A stretch of 64,000 nt of DNA from Nisaea acidiphila (lineage in GTDB: Bacteria > Pseudomonadota > Alphaproteobacteria > Thalassobaculales > Thalassobaculaceae), in contig NZ_CP102480.1 in assembly GCF_024662015.1 (NCBI RefSeq), positions 3,528,501 through 3,592,500 on the forward strand. The letters run 5' to 3'. The translations under genes and the position numbers were made by a program. The notes under the pieces were generated by a model that saw only the letters and a list, made by a program, of their open reading frames with translations, did no database searches and was not told the origin of the DNA. Below are positions 24,467-33,671 of the stretch, piece after piece. The stretch's first letter is position 1. Every line of letters begins with the position of its first letter.

Positions 24467-25159
24467 ATGACGTCAGCTTTCGATCAGGTGTGGGAGTTCA
24501 TGGAGGCCGGCGGGCCGATCATGTATCTGCTCGCGCTGCTTTCCGTGCTGGCGACGACGGTCTTCGTCTCCAAGCTCGTTCAGTTCCTGATGCTGCGCCT
24601 CTGGGGCGGCGGCGAGCGGGACGAGGCCCTGAAGCTCTGGCGGGCCGGTCAGGGGCGGGCGGCTGTCGGGCTGATTACCGGCAACGGCAATCCGGCCGCG
24701 GCGCTCTCGCGATACGCGATGCAGCTCCGGTTGAGCGGAGAGCTGCCCGAGGAGGGCGCCCGCGAGGAGGTTGAGCGTGTCGCCGGTCTTTTCCTCGACC
24801 GCCTCAACTCAGGTCTCCGCCTGCTGGCGTCGATCGCCATGCTGAGCCCTCTGATCGGCCTGCTCGGTACGGTGATCGGCATGATCGACGCCTTCCAGGC
24901 GCTCGAGGAGGCTGGAAACAAGGTCGATCCGTCCATTCTCTCGGGCGGTATCTGGGTCGCCCTGCTGACCACGGCCGCGGGCCTTGTGGTCGCGATCCCG
25001 GCGACGGCGGCGCATCAGCTACTCGACGGGGTGGTGGAGCGTGCCGGGCGGGACATGGAGGACGCGGTGACGCAGGTCTTCACCGCGGCTCCAGGGCTTG
25101 CGCCGGAACCGGTTGAGGCGCCGGTACAAGCTGCCGCCGCCCTGCAGGGTGCGGAGTAG
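24467..25159 (+). CDS. exbB: ExbB/TolQ-type proton channel subunit
   Basis: Inner-membrane subunit that, with ExbD, harvests proton motive force to drive TonB. 230 residues; first hydrophobic span at about 17-40, then a cytoplasmic domain, then two spans at about 118-140 and 160-182. The conserved motif LSPLIGLLGTVIGMI is in the second span, and SGGIWVALLTTAAGLVVAIP in the third. The C-terminal tail is Ala/Pro-rich. It is part of the exbB-exbD-exbD-tonB run that presumably powers the heme and siderophore receptors nearby. Confidence 0.92.
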   Translation: MTSAFDQVWEFMEAGGPIMYLLALLSVLATTVFVSKLVQFLMLRLWGGGERDEALKLWRAGQGRAAVGLITGNGNPAAALSRYAMQLRLSGELPEEGAREEVERVAGLFLDRLNSGLRLLASIAMLSPLIGLLGTVIGMIDAFQALEEAGNKVDPSILSGGIWVALLTTAAGLVVAIPATAAHQLLDGVVERAGRDMEDAVTQVFTAAPGLAPEPVEAPVQAAAALQGAE

Positions 25160-25165
25160 GCAGTC

Positions 25166-25570
25166 ATGCGCCTCGCTGCGCGACGGCGTCGGCAGGCGGC
25201 GGAGATCTCTCTCACGCCTCTGATCGACGTGGTCTTCATTCTCCTCGTCTTCTTCATGCTGGCTTCGAGTTTCCTCGACTGGCGGGCGATCGGTCTGCAG
25301 ACGGCAAAGCTGGGTGGGGCCGGCAAGGCGTCCGAAGGCTCTGTGATGGTGAAGCTGCGGACTGACGGCAGCTACCTCGTTTCCGGCGAGGAGATGGATT
25401 ATGCCCGCTTCTCGGAGCGTTTGGTGGTGCTTGCCGGGCGCGAGGAAAAGCCGAAGCTGGTTATCGAGGCGGAGCGCGGCGTCAGGCTGCAGGCCGTGGT
25501 GGACACGGTCGATCAGGCGGCGGCGCAGGGTTTGAGCGACGTCACGCTCGCCAGCCGGCCGGAGCGCTGA
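25166..25570 (+). CDS. exbD: ExbD/TolR-type subunit, first copy
   Basis: 134-residue single-span protein. A short basic N-terminus is followed by ISLTPLIDVVFILLVFFMLAS (about 11-31), which carries the essential aspartate of the proton path. A periplasmic domain follows to the C-terminus. It overlaps no gene but lies 6 bases after exbB. A second exbD follows after 3 bases; two different ExbD copies in one operon may form a mixed complex or serve different receptors. Confidence 0.9.
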   Translation: MRLAARRRRQAAEISLTPLIDVVFILLVFFMLASSFLDWRAIGLQTAKLGGAGKASEGSVMVKLRTDGSYLVSGEEMDYARFSERLVVLAGREEKPKLVIEAERGVRLQAVVDTVDQAAAQGLSDVTLASRPER

Positions 25571-25573
25571 GCG

Positions 25574-25975
25574 ATGCAACTGGTCAAGCCGAAGCGGAAA
25601 TCCGCAGCCGAGAATGTGCTGCCGCTGATCAATGTCGTCTTCCTGCTGCTGATCTTCTTCATGCTGGCGGGCGCGCTGGAAAAGGCGGACCTGCTGGATA
25701 TCGAGCCGCCGGAAACCCTAAGTACCGAGACCCCGGACGATACGACCGCGATGCTCCTCGTGGACGATGACGGGACGCTTTCCTTCCGTGACGAAATCGT
25801 GCCGCGCGCGCAAATCGTTGCCCGGTTGCAGGCCTATTTCGCCGAACATCCGGACGGACGCCTCAAGTTGAAAGCGGATGCGGGAAGCGATGCGGCGGAC
25901 GTGATTGCGTTGATCGAGGAACTCCGCGCGGTCGGTCTCAAGGAACTCGGCCTCTTGGCCACGGGGGCGTCATGA
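25574..25975 (+). CDS. exbD: ExbD/TolR-type subunit, second copy
   Basis: 133 residues, distinct from the preceding ExbD. The N-terminus KRKSAAENVLPLINVVFLLL contains an asparagine (LINVV) where the first copy has the canonical aspartate (LIDVV). The periplasmic domain carries DDDGTLSFRDEIV and a C-terminal segment ending LGLLATG. If Asn replaces the proton-relaying Asp, this copy may be a structural partner rather than an active proton carrier. Its stop overlaps the tonB start by 4 bases (ATGA). Confidence 0.85.
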   Translation: MQLVKPKRKSAAENVLPLINVVFLLLIFFMLAGALEKADLLDIEPPETLSTETPDDTTAMLLVDDDGTLSFRDEIVPRAQIVARLQAYFAEHPDGRLKLKADAGSDAADVIALIEELRAVGLKELGLLATGAS

Positions 25976-27021
25976 GCGCGGCAATCGATATCCGCGGTAA
26001 TGTTTCCTCGAAGGTGACGGGATTTACCGTCGCGGTCGCTCTGCATGGCGCAGTGATCTGGTCGATGGCCGTGTTCGAGGATCCGGCGACCGGTGCGTTC
26101 GATACCGCCTCGGGCGGTCTGACGATCATGATCGGCGAGGCAGGGGGCGCTCAGGAACTCGGAGAGGTTGCGACGACGCTGGTTGAAGGCGTCACCGAAG
26201 GCCAGGCAGACGAAGTGTCCCTTGAGCAGGCGCCGCCGGTCGCTCCAGTAGATGTCCCGGAAACTGCCGAAGAAATCATGGAGCCGGTCGATACCGTGCC
26301 GGTCACGGATCTCGTCGAAACCGTCGAAGCGGCGCCGGCCGAGCCGGTGGAGGTGGCGGAGGCCGTCGAACCGGATCCGGTCGAGGTGCCTGTTGAACCC
26401 GAAGCTGTTTCGGTGGAGGCCGTCGAGGTTCCGGAGGTCGAGACAGAGACTGTCGAAACCGTGGATGTGGCCGATGCGCCGCCGCCGGTGCCCCAGTCTC
26501 GTCCGAAACCCGCGCCGAAGGTTGAGACCGCGGCCGCCCCCGCAACGGTCCCGCCGAAACCGGCGGAGCCGGTCAAGCCGGCCGAGGTGCCTGTAGCTGA
26601 GCCGGCGCTTGAGCGGAGCCTGGCGCAGCAGAAGAAAGGCAATAGTACCTTCAATGCTTTGGCGTCGGCTCCGACCAGATCCGCGGTCGCGGGTGCTTCG
26701 CAGGCATCGTCGGGCGGCGGCGGGGCCGCCGGAGCACAGAAATCCTATTATGCATCGCTGCAAAATTGGCTTGAGCGGCACAAGAAATACCCTCGGGCGG
26801 CTCGTTTGCGGCGCTATGAGGGAACGGTCCAGTTTCGATTCATGATCGATCGCTCGGGGAGCGTCCTGGAACACGCGATCGTGCAGAGCTCCGGCAAGCG
26901 CGTTCTCGACGACGCCGTTTTGGATCTCCTGAAACGTGCCGATCCGCTTCCGTCCATGCCGCCCGAGATCGCAGGGGCGACCCTGGAGCTGACCACCTCC
27001 ATCGACTTCCGGCTGCGCTGA
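25972..27021 (+). CDS. tonB: TonB family energy transducer
   Basis: 349 residues: an N-terminal membrane anchor (about 17-35), a long Pro/Glu/Val-rich periplasmic spacer (about 70-230) made of repeated PV-E and VE-A motifs, and a C-terminal TonB domain (about 262-349) with YPRAARLRRYEGTVQFRF. The domain contacts TonB boxes of outer-membrane receptors. It is longer than E. coli TonB because of the acidic spacer. It ends the ExbBD-TonB operon; the next gene, hemP, has its own iron box. Confidence 0.9.
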   Translation: MSAAIDIRGNVSSKVTGFTVAVALHGAVIWSMAVFEDPATGAFDTASGGLTIMIGEAGGAQELGEVATTLVEGVTEGQADEVSLEQAPPVAPVDVPETAEEIMEPVDTVPVTDLVETVEAAPAEPVEVAEAVEPDPVEVPVEPEAVSVEAVEVPEVETETVETVDVADAPPPVPQSRPKPAPKVETAAAPATVPPKPAEPVKPAEVPVAEPALERSLAQQKKGNSTFNALASAPTRSAVAGASQASSGGGGAAGAQKSYYASLQNWLERHKKYPRAARLRRYEGTVQFRFMIDRSGSVLEHAIVQSSGKRVLDDAVLDLLKRADPLPSMPPEIAGATLELTTSIDFRLR

Positions 27022-27067
27022 AGCGGCCTCGGTAAGACGTTTGTCATGAAAGAGTATTCCATCGATG

Positions 27068-27088
27068 AAATGCGAATGATTTGCATTT
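27068..27088. promoter_or_regulatory. Fur-like iron box upstream of hemP-hmuR
   Basis: A 21-base dyad with perfect 6-bp arms AAATGC and GCATTT around GAATGATTT. It is the most symmetrical of the three related boxes in this window and closely resembles proteobacterial Fur sites. It lies between tonB and hemP and probably represses the heme uptake genes when iron is sufficient. Confidence 0.7.
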
Positions 27089-27212
27089 ACGAAATCAATC
27101 CTTTATGACACAGATCAACGGTATGGCGGGCAACGCCGTTTCGTGTGGTCTGGGATCGGCAGGAGTAGCTGAGTTGTTGGCGGGGACACCTTCGGACAAG
27201 CCGCAAGGCGAC

Positions 27213-27371
27213 ATGACCGTTTCCGAGCCGGAAACGCAGGGTTCGATCGAGAAGAACCGTATTCATGTCAGCGATCTGATGGGAAACGACCGGGAGGTCT
27301 TTCTCCTTTTTAACGGGGCCGAGTATCGCCTCCGCGTCACGAACAACAACAAGCTCATTCTGACGAAATAA
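27213..27371 (+). CDS. hemP: Hemin uptake protein HemP
   Basis: Short cytoplasmic protein of the HemP/HmuP family, linked to heme receptor expression. The conserved C-terminus shows RIHVSDLMGNDRE, then NGAEYRLRVTNNNKLILTK, matching the family tail. The start at 27213 (52 residues) has AAGG upstream and gives a typical size. The frame is open to an ATG at 27105 that lacks a ribosome site; that longer form (88 residues) is possible. It lies between an iron box and hmuR, the usual genomic position. A short GC stem (27381-27395) follows the stop. Confidence 0.8.
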   Translation: MTVSEPETQGSIEKNRIHVSDLMGNDREVFLLFNGAEYRLRVTNNNKLILTK

Positions 27372-27470
27372 CCGGACCAACGGAGCGCCGCTCCGGCCAG
27401 CATCATCAGCCACCCAGCCTTTTCGCTAGGCAGCTAACTATCAGCGACCTTGAGACGAAGAGGCTCTTGA

Positions 27471-29486
27471 ATGCGTGTGTTTATCGCTGCGGCGGCGACC
27501 ATCGCCACCGCTGTGGCACTGCCGGCTCATGCCGACGAAGCCACACAGCTCGACCGGATCGTGATTTCCGCAGGTAAGGAAAAAGTGGCCATCGAGACCC
27601 CGCAATCCGTGTCCGTCGTGGACCAGGAAGACCTGGAGGCGGCGCAGCCGACAACCATCGGCGATGTGCTGACGGATCTTCCCGGCGTGAAAGCCATCGG
27701 CTCGGAGCGCATCCTCGGCGAGAGCTTCAACATCCGCGGCATCGGCACGCTCGGCGCCTCGGACGAGAATCGTCTGATCGTGCGGGTCGACGGTGCGACC
27801 AAGTTCCACGAGCAGTACCGCCTCGGTTCCTTCTTCTCGGATCCCGAGCTCTACAAGCGGGTCGAAGTGCTGCGTGGCCCGGCCTCCTCGACGCTTTACG
27901 GCGCCGGGGCGCTGGCAGGCGTGATCGACCTGACGACGAAGGACGCCGCGGATTACCTGCAGGGCGAAGACCAGTATGCCTTCCGGCAGAAATTCGAGTT
28001 TCACAGCAACAAGGAAGGTCTGCTGTCCTCCAGTGTCGCCGCCGCGCGGCCGACCAAGAATCTCGATCTGCTCGGCGCTTTCATCTACCGACGGGCAAAC
28101 GAATACGAGGACGGGGACGGCAACGCGGTTTCCGGTTCCGATTACGAGGCGCCGTCGGGCCTGATCAAGGGCTCCTACAAGTTCGGCGAAAGCGAGGCCC
28201 ATAAGGTCACGTTGTCCTACCAGCACTGGGAAACCGAGGCGAACGACAGCGACTACGCGCAGACCAACACCTCCTCGGCCTTCGGAACTGTCGATCGTGA
28301 GGTGACCGATCAGACCGCGGTTCTGAAATACGATTTCCAGCCGGCGAGCAACGAGCTGATCGATCTGGAACTTTTCGGCTCCTACTCGAACACCGAGGTC
28401 GATCAGTCCGACGCGTCGCTCGGCGCTGTCAGCACGTCGCAGCTTTTCGCCGATACCTTCTATGCTTACGAGACTTGGCAGGCACGGATAGAGAACACCG
28501 CTGCATTTCACGGCGACGGCTATGAGAACTACCTGATCACGGGTGTCAGTACCGCGTTTCAGGAGCGTACGGCTGATCAGCCGATCACTGCCACCAACAC
28601 CAGCGGCAGCATCGATTTCCACCCGGGCGGCGAAAGCGAGCAGTACGGCGTCTATGTGCAGAACGAGCTCATCCTCTGGGACAAGTTGACCCTCATTCCG
28701 GGGCTGCGGCTCGACTATCAGGAGCTGACGCCGGCCGGCAATCTCGCGGTCTCCGAGGGCGTGGACAACACCGCGCTCTCGCCGAAACTCGCCGCGCATT
28801 ATCAGATGAACCAGAACTGGGGCATCTTCGGTTCCGTCTCCTACACGGAGCGGCTGCCGGTGCTGGACGAGGTCTACGACGCGAACAGCGGCAACCTCAA
28901 TCTCGATCCGGAAAAGTCGACCAATATCGAAGGCGGTATCGCGGCCTCGTTCCGCAACGTCGCGCTCGATACCGATGCGGTCACCGCGAAGGCGACGCTT
29001 TTCCATAACGACATCAAGGACCTGATCGAGCGCGAGAACACCCGTTCGACCTATTTCAATGTCGGCGAGGCGGAGATCTACGGAGTCGAGTTCGAGGCCG
29101 CTTACGAGTCCACCTTCTTCTTCTCCCGCGCGGCCTACACGGCAATCCGCGGCGAGAACAAGGAAGACGGCACCGATCTGAACTCGATCCCGGCGGACGA
29201 ACTCGTGCTGACCGTCGGCGGCCGGGTCCCGGATTACGATCTCGATTTCGGCTGGCGCGGTGTGATGGCCGCCGGTCAGGACAAGGTCTCCGGCAGCACG
29301 TCGGAGACGCCCGGCTACACCGTGCACAACCTGTTTGCGAGCTGGAAGCCGTCGGAAGGCATGCTGCAGGGCTCGGAAGTCCGGTTCGGCATCGAGAACG
29401 TCCTCGACAAGACCTATCGCGAACATCTGTCCGGCGACAACGGCAACGGCCGGACGTTCCGGCTGACGCTGGCCAAGCAATTCTGA
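27471..29486 (+). CDS. hmuR: TonB-dependent heme/hemoglobin receptor
   Basis: 671-residue outer-membrane receptor with a Sec signal (about 1-21, ending AHA). The TonB box region VISAGKEK and the plug segment RGIGTLGASDENR lie near 90-105; VEVLRGPASSTLYGAGALAGVIDL is near 130-150. The barrel ends in KQF. The position between hemP and hmuS-hmuTUV identifies heme as the ligand; hemoglobin or other heme proteins are also plausible. It is powered by the ExbBD-TonB set just upstream. Confidence 0.9.
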   Translation: MRVFIAAAATIATAVALPAHADEATQLDRIVISAGKEKVAIETPQSVSVVDQEDLEAAQPTTIGDVLTDLPGVKAIGSERILGESFNIRGIGTLGASDENRLIVRVDGATKFHEQYRLGSFFSDPELYKRVEVLRGPASSTLYGAGALAGVIDLTTKDAADYLQGEDQYAFRQKFEFHSNKEGLLSSSVAAARPTKNLDLLGAFIYRRANEYEDGDGNAVSGSDYEAPSGLIKGSYKFGESEAHKVTLSYQHWETEANDSDYAQTNTSSAFGTVDREVTDQTAVLKYDFQPASNELIDLELFGSYSNTEVDQSDASLGAVSTSQLFADTFYAYETWQARIENTAAFHGDGYENYLITGVSTAFQERTADQPITATNTSGSIDFHPGGESEQYGVYVQNELILWDKLTLIPGLRLDYQELTPAGNLAVSEGVDNTALSPKLAAHYQMNQNWGIFGSVSYTERLPVLDEVYDANSGNLNLDPEKSTNIEGGIAASFRNVALDTDAVTAKATLFHNDIKDLIERENTRSTYFNVGEAEIYGVEFEAAYESTFFFSRAAYTAIRGENKEDGTDLNSIPADELVLTVGGRVPDYDLDFGWRGVMAAGQDKVSGSTSETPGYTVHNLFASWKPSEGMLQGSEVRFGIENVLDKTYREHLSGDNGNGRTFRLTLAKQF

Positions 29487-29514
29487 CCAGCCGACTTACC
29501 TGAGGGAGACGACA

Positions 29515-30582
29515 ATGCGGACCAAACCGGCGGAAAACCTGCTGAAAGAGCTCAATCGCATGAAGGAGGAGCAGGGAGGGATCCGGGCGCGGACGGCGGC
29601 CGAAGCCCTCGGCGTTCCCGAGGCGGCTCTTCTGGAGGCGCGCGAGCTTGAAGGCAGCGTCCGCCGGCTTTCGGTTTCCGGCATGGATGTCGTCCCCCTC
29701 ATCGAGCGGATGCCCGAGGCCGGGGATGTCATGGTTCTCACGCGCAACGAGTACTGCGTGCACGAGAAGACCGGCATCTTCGAGAATATGCGCTTCAATA
29801 CGCATATGGGCTCCGCCTTCGGTCGCGAAATCGACCTCCGGATGTTCTTCACCCGCTGGGTAACCGGCTTCCACGTGGTCGACGAGTCGCCGAAGATGAC
29901 GCGGCATTCCCTGCAATTCTTCGATGCGAGCGGTACCGCGGCTTTCAAGATCTACGCCGTGAGCGGCACGGATCTCGATGCGTTCCTGGCGCTAGTCGGA
30001 GATTTCGTCGATCCGGACCCGCAGCCGCTTTCATTCACCGATCTGGAACCCGCAGCGTCCGAGAAACCCGACAGCGAGGTTGACGTGGACGATCTCCGCG
30101 GGCGCTGGAGCCGGCTCGGCAACGGTCACCAGTTTAACCGGATGCTCGCGGAACTTGGTCTCAGCCGCCGTCAGGCGCTGCGCCTCGCCGGTGAACATTA
30201 TGCCCGCCCGGTTCCTGTCAGCTCCGTCGAGTACATGCTGAACAGCGTCGCCGAGAGCGGGTTGCCGATCATGTGCTTCGTGCGCGGCCCCGGTTGCGTG
30301 CAGGTTCATTCCGGCCCGGTAAAGACGATCAAGCGCGCCGCCGGGTGGCTCAACATCCTTGATCCGCGCTTCAATCTTCATCTGAAGGACGATCAGATCG
30401 ACAGCTGCTACGCGGTCTGCAAGGTCTCGACCGAAAAGGGCCTCGATATTACTTCGCTCGACTGCCTCGCCGCCGACGGCTCGACGATCTGCCAGTTCTT
30501 CCCGGTCCGGGGCGAAGGCGAGGAAGAGCCCGAGGCCTGGCTGAACCTGATCAACGGCTTCGTCACGGGAGAAGCGGCATGA
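29515..30582 (+). CDS. hmuS: Hemin-degrading/heme chaperone protein HmuS
   Basis: 355-residue cytoplasmic protein made of two repeated heme-binding halves (about 40-170 and 200-345), as in HmuS/HemS/ChuS. The axial histidine region is visible around GSAFGREIDLRMFF (first half) and the second half carries HSGPVKTIKRAAGWLNILD. It accepts heme from the HmuTUV importer and either passes it on or releases iron. Its stop overlaps the hmuT start by 4 bases, so expression is coupled. Confidence 0.9.
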   Translation: MRTKPAENLLKELNRMKEEQGGIRARTAAEALGVPEAALLEARELEGSVRRLSVSGMDVVPLIERMPEAGDVMVLTRNEYCVHEKTGIFENMRFNTHMGSAFGREIDLRMFFTRWVTGFHVVDESPKMTRHSLQFFDASGTAAFKIYAVSGTDLDAFLALVGDFVDPDPQPLSFTDLEPAASEKPDSEVDVDDLRGRWSRLGNGHQFNRMLAELGLSRRQALRLAGEHYARPVPVSSVEYMLNSVAESGLPIMCFVRGPGCVQVHSGPVKTIKRAAGWLNILDPRFNLHLKDDQIDSCYAVCKVSTEKGLDITSLDCLAADGSTICQFFPVRGEGEEEPEAWLNLINGFVTGEAA

Positions 30583-31421
30583 AGCAAGCCGTTTTCGCTC
30601 TGTTCGCCGTTGCCTTGCTGTTCGGCAGTCCGGCGGCGGCGGAAACGCCGCAGCGGATCGTGTCCGCGGGCGGCGACATCACCGAGATCATCTACGCGCT
30701 CGGCGCCGGCGACCGTGTCATCGCGGTAGACACCACCTCCAACCATCCGGCGGAGGTTTCCAGCAAGGAGCAGATCGGCTATATCCGCAGACTTGCAGCG
30801 GAAGGCATTCTCTCGCTCCAGCCCGATTTGCTTCTGGCCGCGCATGACGCCGGCCCTCCTACTGCGGTCGAACAGCTCCGGGCGGCTGGACTTCGGGTCG
30901 AGCTCGCTCCCAAGGGGGACTCAATGGACGGCGTCCTGGCTAAGGTTCGCTTTGTCGGCAAGGCGATCGGTCTCGAAGCCGAGGGATCGGCGCTCGCCGA
31001 AAAGATAGAGAGCGAGATGAAAGCGGCGCTTGCGGTCGCGAAGGGGTATAGCGACCATCCGCGGGTCATCTTTGTGCTGAGCGAACGCGACGGCGCCCCG
31101 CTGGTGGCCGGCAGCGGAACCTCGGCAGACGCCATCATCTCCCTCGCGGGAGGCGACAATGCCGCCGGCGGCTTCCCCGGCTACAAGCCGATGTCCCAGG
31201 AAGCGATCATCGAGGCGGCGCCGGATGTGCTGCTGATGATGTCGCAGACCGTCGAGCGGCTGGGCGGGATCGACACGATGCTCACCCGTCCGGAATTCGC
31301 GCTGACGCCGGCCGGCAAGAACCGCCGCTACGTCGCGATGGAAGGCATGCTGCTGCTCGGCTTCGGCCCGCGGGTCCCGGAAGCGGTCCGCACGCTGGCG
31401 ACCGAACTGCGCGGCGGCTGA
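30579..31421 (+). CDS. hmuT: Heme ABC transporter substrate-binding protein
   Basis: 280-residue periplasmic heme carrier with a Sec signal (about 1-21, ending AAAE). The N-terminal domain starts RIVSAGGDITEIIYALGAG, typical of HmuT, and the second domain carries ISLAGGDNAA and FPGYKPMSQEAI. It delivers heme to HmuUV at the inner membrane. It is overlapped by the hmuS stop and followed by hmuU after 6 bases. Confidence 0.92.
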   Translation: MKQAVFALFAVALLFGSPAAAETPQRIVSAGGDITEIIYALGAGDRVIAVDTTSNHPAEVSSKEQIGYIRRLAAEGILSLQPDLLLAAHDAGPPTAVEQLRAAGLRVELAPKGDSMDGVLAKVRFVGKAIGLEAEGSALAEKIESEMKAALAVAKGYSDHPRVIFVLSERDGAPLVAGSGTSADAIISLAGGDNAAGGFPGYKPMSQEAIIEAAPDVLLMMSQTVERLGGIDTMLTRPEFALTPAGKNRRYVAMEGMLLLGFGPRVPEAVRTLATELRGG

Positions 31422-31427
31422 GCCCGG

Positions 31428-32486
31428 ATGTCCGAGACAACGGCCCTGCCGCGCCGGGTTGCGGACCGCCGAGGCGGTGTTCCCATCTTCGGACTGATGG
31501 GGGCGGCGCTGCTCGTCATCGTCTTCGCGGAACTCGTCCTCGGTCCGGTGCAGCTCGGGATGGGCGACCTGCTGGCCGTGCTTGTCGGCGAGGGCGAGCG
31601 CGGGCCGACCGCCATCCTGCTGCAGATCCGCCTGCCGCGCGCCGTGCTGGGCCTCGCCGTCGGTCTCGGCCTTGCGCTTTCCGGTTGCGCCATGCAGGGC
31701 GTGTTGCGCAATCCGCTTGCCGATCCCGGCCTGATCGGCGTCACCGCCGGTGCGGCCGTCGGCGCGGTGACCGTCATTGTCCTCGGAAACTACTTCGTCG
31801 GCGATCTGCCGGCGCCTGTCCGCCCCTATGCCCTGCCGCTCGGCGCCTTCATCGGCGGCATGGCCGTGACCGGGTTCGTCTTCTCGCTCTCGCATCGCAG
31901 CGGCGGCACGAACGTGGCGATGCTGATCCTCGCGGGTGTCGCGGTGAACGCCATCGCCGGCGCCCTGATCGGCGCCATGGTCTATATCAGCGACGACCAG
32001 CAGCTCCGTGACCTGACCTTCTGGTCGATGGGCTCGATTGCCTCCGGCAACTGGATGCAGGTCTCGGTTACGACCGCGCTCGCCCTAGCGGCGGCGCTCG
32101 GCCTGCTCACCATGGGCCGTTCCCTCGATCTCTTTCAGCTCGGCGAGCGCGCGGCGTTCCACGCCGGTATCGATATCGAACGGGAGAAATGGCGCATTGC
32201 GCTGCTGACGGCGATCGCGGTCGGCGCGGTGACCGCGGCGGCCGGCCCCATCGGGTTCATCGGTCTCGTCGCGCCGCACATGGCCCGCCTCATTGTCGGC
32301 CCGGCGCACCGCAATGTGCTGCCGGCAGCGGCTCTGATCGGCGGCGCGCTGATCCTCGGCGCCGATCTCGCGGTCCGCATGGTGGTGCCGCCGACCGAAC
32401 CGCCCATCGGGCTTGCCACCAGCATGATCGGCGGGCCTTTCTTCCTCTGGCTGCTGATGCGCCGCATGAAGCGCGGAGGGCTCTGA
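31428..32486 (+). CDS. hmuU: Heme ABC transporter permease
   Basis: 352-residue FecCD/BtuC-type permease with about 10 spans. Family motifs are visible: RLPRAVLGLAVGLGLALSGCAMQGVLRNPLADPGLIG (contact and gating region, near 68-104, quoted in parts), GAVTAAAGPIGFIGLVAPHMAR near 265-285, and the C-terminal PPTEPPIGLATSMIGGPFF. It acts as a homodimer with HmuV. Its stop overlaps the hmuV start by one base. Confidence 0.92.
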   Translation: MSETTALPRRVADRRGGVPIFGLMGAALLVIVFAELVLGPVQLGMGDLLAVLVGEGERGPTAILLQIRLPRAVLGLAVGLGLALSGCAMQGVLRNPLADPGLIGVTAGAAVGAVTVIVLGNYFVGDLPAPVRPYALPLGAFIGGMAVTGFVFSLSHRSGGTNVAMLILAGVAVNAIAGALIGAMVYISDDQQLRDLTFWSMGSIASGNWMQVSVTTALALAAALGLLTMGRSLDLFQLGERAAFHAGIDIEREKWRIALLTAIAVGAVTAAAGPIGFIGLVAPHMARLIVGPAHRNVLPAAALIGGALILGADLAVRMVVPPTEPPIGLATSMIGGPFFLWLLMRRMKRGGL

Positions 32487-33283
32487 TGCTGGAAGCGCAG
32501 GGGGTCGGACACAGCTTTGGCAGAACGCGGGTGTTGCAGGACGTGAGCCTCAAGGTGCGGCCGGGAGAGATGGTCGCGCTCTGCGGGCCGAACGGTGCGG
32601 GCAAGTCGACCCTGCTCGCCGCGATGGCCGGGGATTTCGCGCCGGACGAGGGGAATATCCATCTGGACGGGCGGATCGTCACCAGCCTGTCGCCGGCGGA
32701 TCTCGCGCGCCGCCGGGCGGTGCTGGAGCAGGCGCCAACCCTGAGTGCGGCCTTCACGGTCCGCGAGCTGCTTGCCCTGGGCATCCCGCGCGACGTGCCG
32801 CCGGAGCGGGTGAATGTGCTGATTCGGGAGACGCTGCGCGATGTCGCGCTGCTCGGCCGTGCCGACGACAATTGCCTGATCCTCTCCGGCGGGCAGCGCC
32901 ACCGGGCCCATCTCGCCCGGGTGCTGGTGCAGCTCGCCGCCTCCGACAAGGCTTGCGGCTACCTCATGCTGGATGAGCCGACCGCCAGCCTGGATATCGC
33001 GCACCAGATCACCACCATGCGAATCGCCCGCCGGGCGGCGCGGCTGGGCGAGGGGGTTCTGGTCGTGTTGCACGATCTGAACCTCGCGGCTGCCTTCGCC
33101 GACCGCGTCGCGCTGATGCATGAGGGACGTCTTGTCGCGGACGGTCCCGGCGCGGACATCTTAACAGCCGAGCGCCTGAGCGCCATTTATGAAACCGAGA
33201 TCGCCGTGGAAGAGGCCGAGGGGGGCCGTCCACGCATCGTGCCGGTCTACGATCCGGACACGCACCCGGCCGCAGAGGCCTGA
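32486..33283 (+). CDS. hmuV: Heme ABC transporter ATP-binding protein
   Basis: 265-residue ATPase. The ATG at 32486 overlaps the hmuU stop; the frame is open upstream inside hmuU but is not used. Walker A GPNGAGKST is near residues 34-42, the signature LSGGQRHR near 134, and Walker B ends LDEPTASLD. The C-terminus carries the HmuV-type tail. It powers heme import through HmuU. Confidence 0.92.
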   Translation: MLEAQGVGHSFGRTRVLQDVSLKVRPGEMVALCGPNGAGKSTLLAAMAGDFAPDEGNIHLDGRIVTSLSPADLARRRAVLEQAPTLSAAFTVRELLALGIPRDVPPERVNVLIRETLRDVALLGRADDNCLILSGGQRHRAHLARVLVQLAASDKACGYLMLDEPTASLDIAHQITTMRIARRAARLGEGVLVVLHDLNLAAAFADRVALMHEGRLVADGPGADILTAERLSAIYETEIAVEEAEGGRPRIVPVYDPDTHPAAEA

Positions 33284-33302
33284 GAAACCAGAGGAGAGAC
33301 CA

Positions 33303-33611
33303 ATGTATATCGCCATGAACCGGTTCAAGGTCACGAAGGGATCCGAAGCGGATTTCGAGACCGTCTGGAAGACCCGCGACAGCCAACTCGATCAGGTGCC
33401 GGGCTTCGTCGAGTTCCGTCTCCTGAAGGGACCGGAGGCCGAGGATCACACGCTCTACGCGTCGCACACCCTTTGGAAGGACTACGATGCCTTCGTCGCC
33501 TGGACCAAGTCGGAGCATTTCCGCAAGGCTCATGCGAATGCCGGCAACAACAAGCCGCTCTACCAGGGCCATCCGCAGTTCGAAGGCTTCGAGACGGTGC
33601 AGAAGCTCTAG
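33303..33611 (+). CDS. ABM-domain monooxygenase, heme-degrading (IsdG/HmuQ-like) candidate
   Basis: 102-residue ferredoxin-like ABM protein with MYIAMNRFKVTKGSE at the start and the conserved FVEFRLLKGPE and LWKDYDAFVAWTKSEHFRKAH segments. Members next to heme uptake genes are IsdG- or HmuQ-type heme oxygenases that free iron from heme; the Asn/Trp/His triad fits (Asn6, Trp68, His78 approximately). The start has an AGAGGAG site 7 bases upstream. It is the last gene of the heme operon and is followed by a terminator. Confidence 0.78.
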   Translation: MYIAMNRFKVTKGSEADFETVWKTRDSQLDQVPGFVEFRLLKGPEAEDHTLYASHTLWKDYDAFVAWTKSEHFRKAHANAGNNKPLYQGHPQFEGFETVQKL

Positions 33612-33641
33612 GCAGGCAGCCGCTCAGCGCATTCAGGCAAG

Positions 33642-33671
33642 GCGCCCGGGCTCAGGCCTCGGGCGCTTTTT
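33642..33671 (+). terminator. Rho-independent terminator of the heme operon
   Basis: Stem GCGCCCG (33642-33648) with CGGGCGC (33660-33666), extended by an inner GGC/GCC pairing, followed by TTTTT at 33667-33671. It overlaps the 3' end of the convergent DUF2218 gene. It lacks a T-run on the minus strand, so it serves the plus-strand heme genes. Confidence 0.75.
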
